DNA of 64,000 bases from Maratus speciosus. Taxonomy: Eukaryota > Arthropoda > Arachnida > Araneae > Salticidae. Positions 35,585 through 45,462 of the stretch are shown one piece after another. Within the stretch, counting starts at the first letter, position 1; each line of letters begins with the position of its first letter. The translations under genes and the position numbers were made by a program. Below the pieces are notes generated by a model, which was not told the DNA's origin, did not search any database, and worked only from the letters and a program-made list of their open reading frames with translations. The stretch is taken from positions 248,001 through 312,000 of the forward strand of contig CAWVRF010001044.1 of NCBI GenBank assembly GCA_963932465.1, written 5' to 3'.

Positions 35585-36420
35585 ATGGTCCGAAGTTATA
35601 CCCACATGTGATATGACTGCAGAAACAACTGCTCGTACATTGATACACAGTTGGCTCTCCAGATTTGGATCCCCTATTACCATCACTACTGATCAAGGTA
35701 GAAAGTTTGAGTCCACTCTTTTCAAAGAGCTTACTAATAGATTAGGATGTAGACGCATCAGAACTACAGTATACCATCCACAGTCTAACGGTTTTATTGA
35801 AAGATTCCATCGCCATCTTAAGAGTTCTCTTAAAGCTCACAATCAAATTCAATGGACTGAAATCCTCCCCATTGTCTTACTTGGTTTACGCACTGCTCTT
35901 TAAAATGATATCCATGCGACCTGTGCTCAACTTGTTTATGGCACAAATATCAGACTACCCTCTGATCTCATAAACACTGAAACTATAAATCAACCACTTA
36001 CTCTTACATACGTGACTGAGTTAACTAGTTAACTGAAAAAATGAGAAAGTTAAATCCTATTGCCACTGCAATGCACGGCAATCCTAAAATCTATGTCAAT
36101 TCCTCATTACAAACCTGTTCACACGTATTTCTTAGATCAGATAAAGTCAATCCTCCCTTATCACCCCCTTATACAGGACCTCATCGAGTGATTGACAGGT
36201 CTGAGAAAAAGTTTGATTCGGAATTAAACGGGAAGCGCTGTACTGTATCTATTGATCACACTAAACCTGCATATCAATTACCAGATTCTATTTCACCTTC
36301 CCAAACTCAAAAACAAAATGAGCCCATAAATTTTCCAACTACTCCTGTCGAACACCCTACCACCAAATTTGGTCGTAAAGTTCGTTTTCCGAAACATCTC
36401 GTTACGGATTACATTGTTTA
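35585..36420 (+). pseudogene. Ty3/gypsy-type integrase, N-terminally deleted and broken
   Basis: The reading resembles the retroelement integrase, which joins element DNA to the host chromosome. It begins in the middle of the catalytic core (SEVIPTCDMTAETTARTL), so the zinc-binding region and the first catalytic aspartate are missing. The second aspartate is in TDQGRKFES and the glutamate in HPQSNGFIERFHRHLK. A TAA follows GLRTAL, then the same frame continues as CAQLVYGTNIRLPSDL to another stop. The C-terminal part (PPLSPPYTGPHRVIDR, CTVSIDHTKPAY) is in a shifted frame and ends at 36421. The first open frame starts inside the LTR, making an LTR-integrase chimera. Confidence 0.85.
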
Positions 36421-36605
36421 AAACATTTGATGTATATAGTGTATATTATTTCCTTCTCAAAAATATTGTTTTTCATGTAATGCATAATATATTTTCTATT
36501 GTTTTTTTTGCATCATATGTGCTTTAAGTTTACTCAAGGTTTTCTTATGTATCTTATTAATTGCTACCATTTTGTAATCGTGACTACGTCACTGGGGGCA
36601 TACTC

Positions 36606-36844
36606 TGTAGCCGTCTGCTATTTCTCTCTCTCTCTTTCGAGGAGCAATTTAATTTTTCAGCCAATAGCAATGAGGCGCATTCCCCCCCCCCCCCCCGCGT
36701 TTTCTTCGGAGCGCTTTTGAAGTCACGTGACGCAGTAACATTCGAACCCTCCAGAGAGCACAGATTATTCTGTCAGTGACGTTGGCGAATGTTTGACTAT
36801 ATCTTGTTCTGTTTAATAAAGTTTATTTTTCTACAAAAAGCCTT
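36606..36844 (+). mobile_element. 3' LTR of the deleted gypsy-like element
   Basis: It starts TGTAGCCGTCTGC and aligns with 35350-35584 with few differences, the largest being a long C run at 36681-36697. It continues beyond the shared part (CTGATTATTCGAGTCA...), so the true end is somewhere between about 36860 and 36876. A purine-rich GGGGGCA at about 36595 may be the polypurine tract. Confidence 0.78.
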
Positions 36845-36876
36845 CTGATTATTCGAGTCACCGAGATATTTTATCA

Positions 36877-37384
36877 TCTCCCTTCAATCAATTCTCTAAA
36901 GTATCAAATGACGACTACTGTAAAAATCTTAGGCGTCAAATTAAAGTTTTTAGTTTCAATTTCTAAAATTCGTTTTTAACATTACTGTAATACTGTATGC
37001 TACATTTTAGAAAAGCCCAAATATTTGTTTTTATTTGAAGTTATTAATCTTTAAGATTGTAATAATTGAAGCAACTGTTAAACTGATGTTTCTAATCGTT
37101 TTATCAATCATTCGAGCTTTTCTAATTAATGCTATATTTAGAAATTAATAGAAAAGTGTACTTAATCTGTAAAACAACATAAAAACTTGGTAACAAAAAC
37201 AAAATTTTATCTAGTATTGATAATCACAGTTGAATTTAGTAAAAAAAAAAAAAAAAAAAAAAAAAACATAATGCCATTTGAACATTTGAATCAAGCGGTG
37301 ATTTAGAGAAAAAAAATTTCTGAAATTCACAGAAGGTTTTCTGAAAGGTTATAGCAGAGGGAGAAAGGCTGGGAATCCCCCCCT
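36877..37384. other. Unassigned A+T-rich sequence
   Basis: An A run of about 27 nt lies at 37240-37266. No coding signal. Confidence 0.5.
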
Positions 37385-37630
37385 CTCCCATCGCTAATTA
37401 TGCGTTTTTTCCGCGATCCTTTGGCGAAATTTGCATTTTTTCCGCGATCATTTGACGGAATTTGCGCTTTTTTCTCGATCCTTTGACAGAATTTGAGAGT
37501 TTTTCTTCACGATTCTTTGGTGAAATTCGCTTTTTTTCCGCGATTCTGTGGCGAAATTCGTGTATATTCTGCGATTCTTTGAAGAAATTGGCGTTTTTTC
37601 AGCGATTCTTTGACGAAATTAGCATTTCTT
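37385..37630 (-). repeat. Degenerate satellite, minus-strand patch
   Basis: Units of about 35-40 bp with TTTTTTCCGCGATCCTTTGGCGAAATTTGCG occur about seven times. The complement (CGCAAATTTCGCC...GATCGCGGAAAA) is the same satellite as at 16860-17880 and 54450-55600. Confidence 0.7.
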
Positions 37631-37664
37631 TTAACTAACCAGGACCAGTTTAAATCAAGGTCTA

Positions 37665-37895
37665 ACTGAATCTAAAGTTTTGTGAAAATCCGTGCATTAG
37701 TTCTTGAGGTAGAGCGCCCACAAAATTTTTGTCACATACAGACTCACAGAGTGACAGACAGACTCACAGACAGACATTTTCTAAAAACCATCAAATCGTG
37801 TTTAGGACCTTCTAAAACGTGTACATCCGTCGAAAACAGGAAGTCGAAAATTTTCACGAATCCAATACTTTCTTCTTGTAAAGATAGAAGAAAGT
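37665..37895 (-). mobile_element. R1 copy e, head only
   Basis: On the minus strand this reads as the R1 head: ACTTTCTTCTATCTTTACAAG at 37895, the GTCTGTCTGTGAGTC microsatellite and the first CTCAAGAACTAATGCACGG unit. The tandem array and 3' end are missing. Confidence 0.75.
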
Positions 37896-38345
37896 AAAAA
37901 TCAAATTTTCTCTATCAATCTATTCTCTTGATGAATATGGATCGAAAAAATAATAGCATCTGAAAAATGAAAAATAAAATTAGTTTTATTGTGTATTTCT
38001 GGCACTATAAAATCTTGGTTTACAATGAAAACGACGCAATCAGAGGCTTTTCGCGATTTTCTAAAATTAAGATTATATGGATAAGACGAGTTTTAAAACT
38101 CACGTCCTTATATATATTGTTAGATTGACTTCGAGTCCCAGCTTGGACACATTTTCGTTCAGATGGGAAAATTAAAACCCATTTGAATTATTTACCAACC
38201 ATATGATCATGATTAAAAATAATTAATTGATGTGTAATAATATATGGGCGTCTGCACTTGTAATGCACTTATACTCGCAACCTAATGTTAAACCAATGTC
38301 AGCGTTTCGATTTTGATTGCGTGGTTTTTTTTTTATGGGAGGATA

Positions 38346-39011
38346 CAGTAGAGCGTCGATTATCGGAACTCCAATTAATCGAACAGGCAATTTCTCTCAA
38401 ATGTTTTTTTTAAACTGAACTTCCAATTATATGAACAGCCTATTTCTCTCATTTTTTTTTTTTAAACAAACTTCAAACTATCCAAACACCATATTAGACC
38501 TGAATATCAGATTTTTCAATGATGATGAGATTGCGGATGAGATTCAAGACGAAAAAAAATTTGAAGAAAATGAAAACGAATGTTATGAAAATGACCCAGG
38601 TCCAACACATAACGAAGCCTTTGAATGTTTGGAAACAGCTATGAAATGGCTCGAACTGCCGAAGAATGCTGATCCTATTCAACTAACGTATTTAAGAAGA
38701 GTTCGAGATATGGCAGCATTGAAAAGAATATCTTCATTTAAGCAAGCAACCATCGAAATCTTTTCTGCTTAAATTATAATCCCTGGAGTTCAGAAAATGA
38801 TATAAAAAAGTAAACAAAAAATATTAAGAAGACAAAAATCAATTTATAAACATGCCATTTTTAACTAGTGCTGTCAGTCAGAAGCGTGGATAAAGTGTAA
38901 AGGTTTTAGTATAGTCAGGAACATCCTTTAAATTGTCTGTCCATTTATCCGAACTTTTGCTTACCCGAACTAGGGTCGGTCCGACTTGTTCGGATAATCG
39001 GCACTCTACTG
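38346..39011 (+). mobile_element. P3: Tigger/pogo-type element, internally deleted
   Basis: The left end CAGTAGAGCGTCGATTATC and the right end, read inversely CAGTAGAGTGCCGATTATC, are flanked by TA on both sides. The interior retains only the end of a transposase gene. Confidence 0.8.
38497..38772 (+). pseudogene. Tigger/jerky-type transposase, C-terminal fragment
   Basis: About 90 residues remain open to a TAA at 38770-38772. The pattern fits the tail of pogo/Tigger transposases: an acidic linker (FNDDEIADEIQDEKKFEEN), then EAFECLETAMKWLE, a QLTYLRRVRDMAALKR helix and a KQATIEIFSA-like end. The DNA-binding region and the DDE catalytic core are absent, consistent with an internal deletion between the terminal repeats. 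A slightly longer frame from an ATG at 38431 runs through poly-T and is not real coding. The fragment cannot catalyse transposition. Confidence 0.72.
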
Positions 39012-39351
39012 TATTTTAGGTAGATTTCGTAAGACCTATTGCATTCGTTACCATGGGGCGACTTTTGAAAAATTCCTTCATAACTTTTCTTTATAGGACC
39101 CCAGGAATCCAAAATCACCCCAACCTAAAAAGTTTATATATATGTATGTATGTACTAAATTTTGTCTGCGCGATAAAAGTCGCAATTATACACGGATCGT
39201 CTTCACGGATCGCCAACAACTTTGAGGTGGCTAATATCTCAGCGGGAATTGAAAATGGACGAAATCGGCCCAAGGGGGTGGAAATGGGGAGGATTCAAAA
39301 TTTTGAATACTGTCTTAACATGATTCTGATAAAACCAGCTCTTACACAACA
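39012..39351. other. Unassigned sequence before the SINE
   Basis: Phrases such as ACCCCAGGAATCCAAAATCACCCC hint at a decayed repeat. No domain is recognised in the 100-codon frame that spans it. Confidence 0.4.
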
Positions 39352-39363
39352 ATGACAGGAAAA

Positions 39364-39594
39364 GGGGTCTCTGCGGCCGAGTGGTCAAAGCACCACGCTG
39401 CTAATCGCTTGCGAGCGTAAGAGATTGTGGGTTCGATTCCTGCTGGTCCCATTGCACACACTCTTTGTGTGGAACTCCCAGGATGTATTTCTCTTGTGTT
39501 ATAATATTTCCTTGCACTATCTTGTCTCCGACTTATAAGCGGGTTCTCATGTCAAGCACACAAGTCGTATGTTTGCTGTTCAGTGAATAAATAT
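39364..39594 (+). mobile_element. tRNA-Ser-derived SINE with 12-bp target duplication
   Basis: The head (39364-39451) resembles tRNA-Ser(GCU): box A-like GGCCGAGTGG, a GCT anticodon within CTGCTAA, a long variable region, and a perfect box B, GGTTCGATTCC. The tail runs on about 140 bp to CAGTGAATAAAT. The whole is flanked by identical ATGACAGGAAAA at 39352-39363 and 39595-39606, the mark of LINE-driven insertion. Stems are imperfect, so it is not a working tRNA gene. Confidence 0.82.
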
Positions 39595-39799
39595 ATGACA
39601 GGAAAAAATGAACATTTTTCGTTGTAGCAGTTGCCAACAATAAAAAAAAACAATAAAATTCTCATCACAACAATTACTTTTCTATTGCAAGATTTTCACC
39701 CGAAAAATTAAATAAATAGTTTGACAAATTGAATATTACGTCATAAGTTTTCTAGAGCATTTTTCTAGAGATTTCCGCAGGAAAACTCAAAATAAAATA

Positions 39800-40251
39800 C
39801 CGGGTGTCCTAAAAAGGACTGACTGATTTAAAAATTCAGTAACTTGCAAACGGTGACAGATATTTAAAAAATTCTTGCAGGAACGTTATGCATGAGGTAA
39901 AAAGTTTTTTTACAGTGATTTTCGATTTTAGTTCGAATTACAAACAATAGATGGCGCTGCAATCAATAGACGGTAAATTCAGGCTCGATTTTTGGTCCTT
40001 CGGGACCCATTCAATACATTTTAATTTCCTTTTTCCGCATGAAAGAAGAGATCGACCAAAAAATCGAGCCTGTATTTAGCGCCTATTGCTTACAGCGCCA
40101 GCTATTGTTTGTAATTCGAACTAAAATCGAAAATCACTGTAAAAAACTTTTGACCTTATGCATAACCCTCCTGCAAGAATTTTTTAAATATCTGTCACCG
40201 TTTGCAAGTTATTGAATTTTAAAATCAGTCAGTCTTCTTTAGGAGACCTGG
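39800..40251. mobile_element. M1 foldback MITE, copy 2 (452 bp, TA target)
   Basis: It starts CCGGGTGTCCTAAAAAGGAC and ends in a diverged complement (CTTTAGGAGACCTGG), with TA on both sides. The internal words match copies 1 and 3. Confidence 0.8.
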
Positions 40252-40287
40252 TAAATAGTTTGACGAATTAAAAATGAACGAAGCCCT

Positions 40288-43272
40288 AACAAGTGGGTAA
40301 GTGTGATCACAGATCGCACAGAGGGTTTCGTTTAATATTCCTTTCAAAATACTTTATCCTTTTGAGAAATCTGTTAGTTCCACATTTCGCAACAAGGGCG
40401 CACTCTATTCTAAGCAAACCTTTATCCGAATGAAACTCCGTTTTACATACTATTCATAGATATATTAGTCGAGGGGATTGGACCCATAGCACCCGAGATA
40501 AGTAGGCGCCCCTGGCGGTAAAAAGTGGAATTAAAATATGTAAGGCTATGGTGCATAATATGAAAGAATGGTCAAAGGGGTGTCGGCAAAAGTTGGAAAA
40601 GTGCTCCCCAGGTGAAAAGGGTGGAGGTTTGCTTAAAATATACAAGTTAGAGCATGGAGGAGTAAATAATATAAGACTTCTTGAAAATTTTATGATTTTC
40701 GTGTGGTCTGAGGTATTCAGCTATACGTATGCAAAAATTCATGTCTCCAACTTAATTAGGGGCTCTCTTAGAAAGAATTGCTTAAAAGACATATGTGGTA
40801 GATCAAAGGGTTAAACGTAAGACTTTTTCAAGATTTTATGATTTGTCGCCTGGCCTCAGGTGTTCTGCTATAAGTATGCAAAATTTCAAATCTCCAATTT
40901 AATAAGGGGCTCAGTTAGAAAGAATTGCTTAAAATACGCATGTGGGAGCCCAAAGGGTTAAATGTATGACTTTTTCAAATTTTTATGATTTGTTGCATGA
41001 TGGTGTTCAGCTATAAGTATGCAAAATTTCACGCCTCCAACCTAAATAGGGTGTCACTTAGAAAGAATTGTTTAAATTACACAAGTAGGAGCCCAAAAGG
41101 TTAAATGTACGACTTTTTCAAAATTTTATGATTTGCCGTTTGATCTGAGGTGTCCATCTATACGTCCGCAAAATTTCACGCCTGCAACCTAATTAGGGGC
41201 TCACTTAGAAAGAATTGTTTAAAATACACATGTGGGAGCCCAAAGGGTTAAATGTACGACTTTTTGAAAATGTTATGATTTGTCGTTTGATGTGAGGTAT
41301 TCAGCATTAAACCTTGCAAAATTTCACGCCTCCAACCTAATTAGAGGCTCACATAGAAAAAATTGTTTAAAATACACATGTGGGAGCTCAAAGGGTTAAT
41401 GTACGACTTTTTCAAAATTTTATGATTTGTCGTTTGATCTGAGGTGTTCAGCTATAAGTATACAAAATTTCATACCTCCAACCTAAATAGGGTGTCACTT
41501 AGAAAGAATTGTTTAAAGTACACATGTGGGAGCCCAAAGGGTTAAATAAACGACTTCTTCAAAATTTTATGATTTGTCGTTTGATTTGAGGTATTCAGCT
41601 ATAAGTATGCAAAATGTCACGCCTCCAACATAATTAGAGGCTCACATAGAAAGAACTGTTTAAAATATACATGTGGGAGCCCAAAGGGTTAAATGTACGA
41701 TTTTTTCAAAAATTTATGATTTGTCGTTTGATCTGAGGTGTCCATCTATAAGTACGCAAAATTTCACACCTGCAACCTAATTAGGGACTCACATAGAAAG
41801 AATTGTTTAAAATACACATGTGGGAGCCCAAAGGGTTAAATGTACGACTTTTTCAAAATTTTATGATTTGTCGTTTGATGTGAGGTATTCAGCTATAAGT
41901 ATGCAAAATTTCACGCCTCCAACCTAAATAGGGTGTCACTTAGCAAGAATTGTTTAAAATAAACATGTGGGAGCCCAAAGGGTTAAATGTACGACTGTTT
42001 AAAAATTTTATGATTTGTCGTTTGATTTGAGGTATTCAGCTATAAGTATGCAAAATTTTACGCCTCCAACCTAATTAGATGCTCACATAGAAAGAACTGT
42101 TTAAAATATACATATGGGAGCCCAAAGGGTTAAATGTACGACTTTTTCAAAAATTTATGATTTGTCATTTGATCTGAGGTGTTCATCTATAAGTATGCAA
42201 AATTTCAAGTCTCCAACATGTATAGTTTCTGAGAACGGGCTCTGTGACAGACAGACAGACGGACGGACAGACAGAGGAGCGAGACGAATAGGGTTTCGTC
42301 AGATGAACGAAACCCTAAAAATATGTATATTGCGTCATATTGGAAATATAATGTACCTCAGCAGGTGAATATGTAACGTCATGTGAGTTTGAAGAAACGT
42401 ATTAAAACATGATAAAAAACCGACTATGGAAATTTTAACATATTTTAACACTTTAAGGTTCTCTGAATTTGCTGTATCCATTTTTAAACCTATTCTATAT
42501 ACATGCATGTGTATTCGTGTATATCATAATTTTCACAAAAAGTTTAGCTCCCTACCGCTCATTCTTAGTGAAGAAACTGGCTTTATCTCTAATCTTGATT
42601 TAAGTTTTGTTGGTCTTTTTTGTAATCTTTTTGTTCGAACTGAGCCCCTAATTAAGTTTACTTGAAATTTTGCATACTTATAGCTGAACACCTCACATCA
42701 AACGACAAATCATGAAATTTTGAAAAAGTCTTATGTTTAACCCTCTGGGCTCTAACTTGTGTATTTTAATCTCTTTGTTCTAACTGAGCCCCCATTTAAG
42801 TTGAAGACTTGAAATTTTGCATATGCATAGCAGAACACTTGAGATCACACGAAAAATCATAAAATTTTCAAAAAGTCTTATATTATTTACCCACCGTGCT
42901 CTAACTTGAGTATTTTAAGCAAATTTTCTAACCTCCCCCCATTGCATCCGGTGGGTACTTTTCTAACTTTTGCCGACACCACTTTGACCACTCTTTCATA
43001 TTATGCACATAGCCTTACACATTTCAGTTCCACTTTTTACCGCCAGGGGCACCTACTTATCTCGGGTGCTATAGACCCGATCCCCTCGACTAATATACCT
43101 ACGGATAGGTTGTAAAACGGAGTTTAGTTCGGATAGAGGTTTGTGTAGAATAGAGTGCGCCCCCTGGTTGCTAAATGTGGAACTAACAGATTTCGCAAAA
43201 GGATAAAGTGTTTTGAAAGGAATATTAAACGAAACCCTTTGTGCGATGTGTGATCTCACTTACCCACTTGTT
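40288..43272. mobile_element. F2 foldback element with 147-bp tandem array
   Basis: Arms of roughly 370 bp at 40288-40655 and 42890-43272 are inverted copies, starting AACAAGTGGGTAAGTG at each end. They share GCACCCGAGATAAGTAGGCG, TTTTTACCGCCAGGGGC-type text and GTGTCGGCAAAAGTT. Between them is an array of about eleven direct units, then two inverted units at about 42640-42890. A GACA microsatellite at 42246-42275 precedes a dyad, TAGGGTTTCGT...ACGAAACCCTA. No coding capacity is recognised. Confidence 0.75.
40650..42235 (+). repeat. 147-bp tandem array of F2
   Basis: The phrase AAATGTACGACTTTTTCAAA recurs at about 41106, 41253, 41399, 41546, 41694, 41841, 41988 and 42135, with steps of 146-148 and mostly 147 bp. 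Earlier diverged units begin near 40663, 40815 and 40963. Each unit also has GATTTGTCGTTTGAT, TATAAGTATGCAAAATTTCA and CATGTGGGAGCCCAAAGGG. Confidence 0.85.
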
Positions 43273-44290
43273 TTTACATTATTTTTCTTTCTTTTGATAA
43301 GTTTGCAGTGATCTACACACACGATTATTCATTTATTAGTCACATAGTTTACGGATTCAAGAAGTCAATAAAATATAAATACATGAAACAAATTTATATC
43401 AAATAACATCTAAAAGAGTTTATTACTGTTTAAAAGTATTGATTAACAGCATATTCTTACATTATAATGCATTCATCAGTAATATTTTCTTGCACTACCC
43501 CTCTGCCTAGGAATGGTAAAAGCAGAACTTATCAACAAAACAGTGGATAAAATTATTTCTCTTTGTTTACTGGTAAACACAAGTATCATTTCCAACATAT
43601 TATGCTCCTGGTTTCGCTAACAGCAAATTATATGCCCACACATGGAAGAAGAACGGGAATGTCAAACGTTGAGATTATTGCAAATTTTGGAATGAAATAA
43701 TTTTATAAACATCTAATGGGTTTAATAATAGCTTTGTATTTTCATAAAAACATACAAAAATAATAATAAATAAAAGGTAAAAAACTATTTGGATGTAAAG
43801 AAAAAGTTACTCAAAAAAAGAAAAGTTTGATTGGACCAAAAATGATAATGGTATCAAAAAGCAAACCCCCCTCCCCCTAATGATATCAAACGATATCAAG
43901 TGCCAACCCCCTCCCCCCTAAAGTGGTAACGTTATATATGCACAATACCTAAGTAACAATGACTTTTCGGTCTATATGTTGCAGATATGCAACGCGATGA
44001 TTCAAATGTTTAAGTTGGAAGTATCTTTGTGTTAAAAAGTCTATACATTGAAGCTGTAATTTGTTTTCAACTGACTCTAGATGTATCTAACATCTATGTA
44101 GATGATTTTGAGACATACAATAAACACTATAGACGATCTTTTAGATTTCTGAAAGATTTTTGCGAAACAGCCTGATGTTTCTCAATTCGTCGCCTTTTCA
44201 ATAGAAAGATAACTAAGAGCATGGTTCCCAAAGCATAGGAATTTTTATTTTGTTGGATCGGTTTATATTCGATCTGAAATCAACCCACAT
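43273..44290. other. Unassigned A+T-rich sequence
   Basis: No repeat boundary or coding region was recognised. C-rich patches lie at 43865-43920. Confidence 0.5.
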
Positions 44291-44866
44291 AGTCCAAGAG
44301 CTGTTAAACATTTTAGGGAAGGTATTTGAGGCACCCTGAAAATTTGTGCAACACTTCTTTTGTAATGGCTGAATACAAAATCGAATGTCTGGCTGAAGGA
44401 TCGTGGCCCAAAAACTGTGCCAGACACGTGTCAAGTGCCATTTTTTGACTACCCCCCCAAAAAGGTATTTGAGGCACGCTGAGATTGAGGCAGAATAATA
44501 TTTATGCTTAGAAAAAAATATTTTGAAAACGACAGACACTTTAGTCGGCCCAAAAACTGTGCCAGACACGTGTCAAGTGCCATTTTTTGACTAGCCAAAA
44601 AATGTATTTGAGGCACGCTGAGATTGAGGCAGAATAATATTTATGCTTAGAAAAAAATATTTTGAAAATGACAGACACTTTAGTCGGCACAAAAACTGTG
44701 CCAGACACGTGTCAAGTGCCATTTGGCACTTAACACGTGTCTGGCACAGTTTTTGGGCCACGATCCTTCAGCCAGACATTCGATTTTGTATTCAGGCATT
44801 ACAAAAGAAGTGTTGCACAAATTTTCAGGGTGCCTCAAATACCTACTCAAAAATGTTCAACAGCTC
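44291..44866. repeat. Inverted repeat with internal direct copies
   Basis: The arms 44291-44447 and 44718-44866 are inverted copies sharing GGTATTTGAGGCACCCTGAA and GACATTCGATTTTGTATTCA (read on one strand). Between them two ~130-bp direct copies contain GCCAGACACGTGTCAAGTGC. At 44704-44745 ACACGTGTCAAGTGCCA meets its complement to form a hairpin. Confidence 0.7.
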
Positions 44867-44968
44867 TCCTACTACAAACCCAAAGGAAGGAAAATTAATC
44901 AGTGTTTGTATTTTTATATTATTGGTCATTTTCATTATCTTTCAATGGTATTATTGTTCAGAAAATTT

Positions 44969-44969
<1 letters not shown>

Positions 44970-45004
<35 letters not shown>
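44970..45004. repeat. CA/TA dinucleotide run
   Basis: A CA run passes into a TA run directly before the TA target of M1 copy 3. Confidence 0.85.
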
Positions 45005-45456
45005 CCGGGTGTCCTAAAAAGGACTGACTGATTTTAAAAATCAATAACCTGCAAACAGTGACAGATATTTAAAAAAATCTTGCAGGAAAGTTATGCGTGA
45101 GGTCAAAAGTTTTTTACAGTGATTTTCGATTTTAGTTCGAATTACAAACAATAGATGGCGCTGTAAGCATTAGGCGCTAAATACAGACTCGATTTTTTGG
45201 CCTTTCTCATCTTCCATGCGAAAAAAGGAGATTAAAATGTATTGAGTGGGTCCCGAAGTGCCAAAAATCGAGCCTGAATTTAGCGTCTATTGATCGCAGC
45301 GCCATCTATTGTTTGTAATTCGAACTAAAATCGAAAATCACTGTAAAAAAACTTTTGACCTCATGCATAACCCTCCTGCAAGATTTTTTTAAATATCTGT
45401 CACCGTTTGCAAGTTATTGAATTTTAAAATAAGTCAGTCCTTTTTAGGACACCCGA
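45005..45456. mobile_element. M1 foldback MITE, copy 3 (452 bp, TA target)
   Basis: It begins CCGGGTGTCCTAAAAAGGAC and ends GGACACCCGA, flanked by TA. It abuts element M2 with only a TATATA between. Confidence 0.82.
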
Positions 45457-45462
45457 TATATA

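Noticed and set aside
44643..45031. Overlapping 102- and 124-codon frames ending in His-Thr repeats
   Set aside because: They span an inverted repeat and a CA/TA microsatellite, and similar text occurs on the opposite strand in the other arm.
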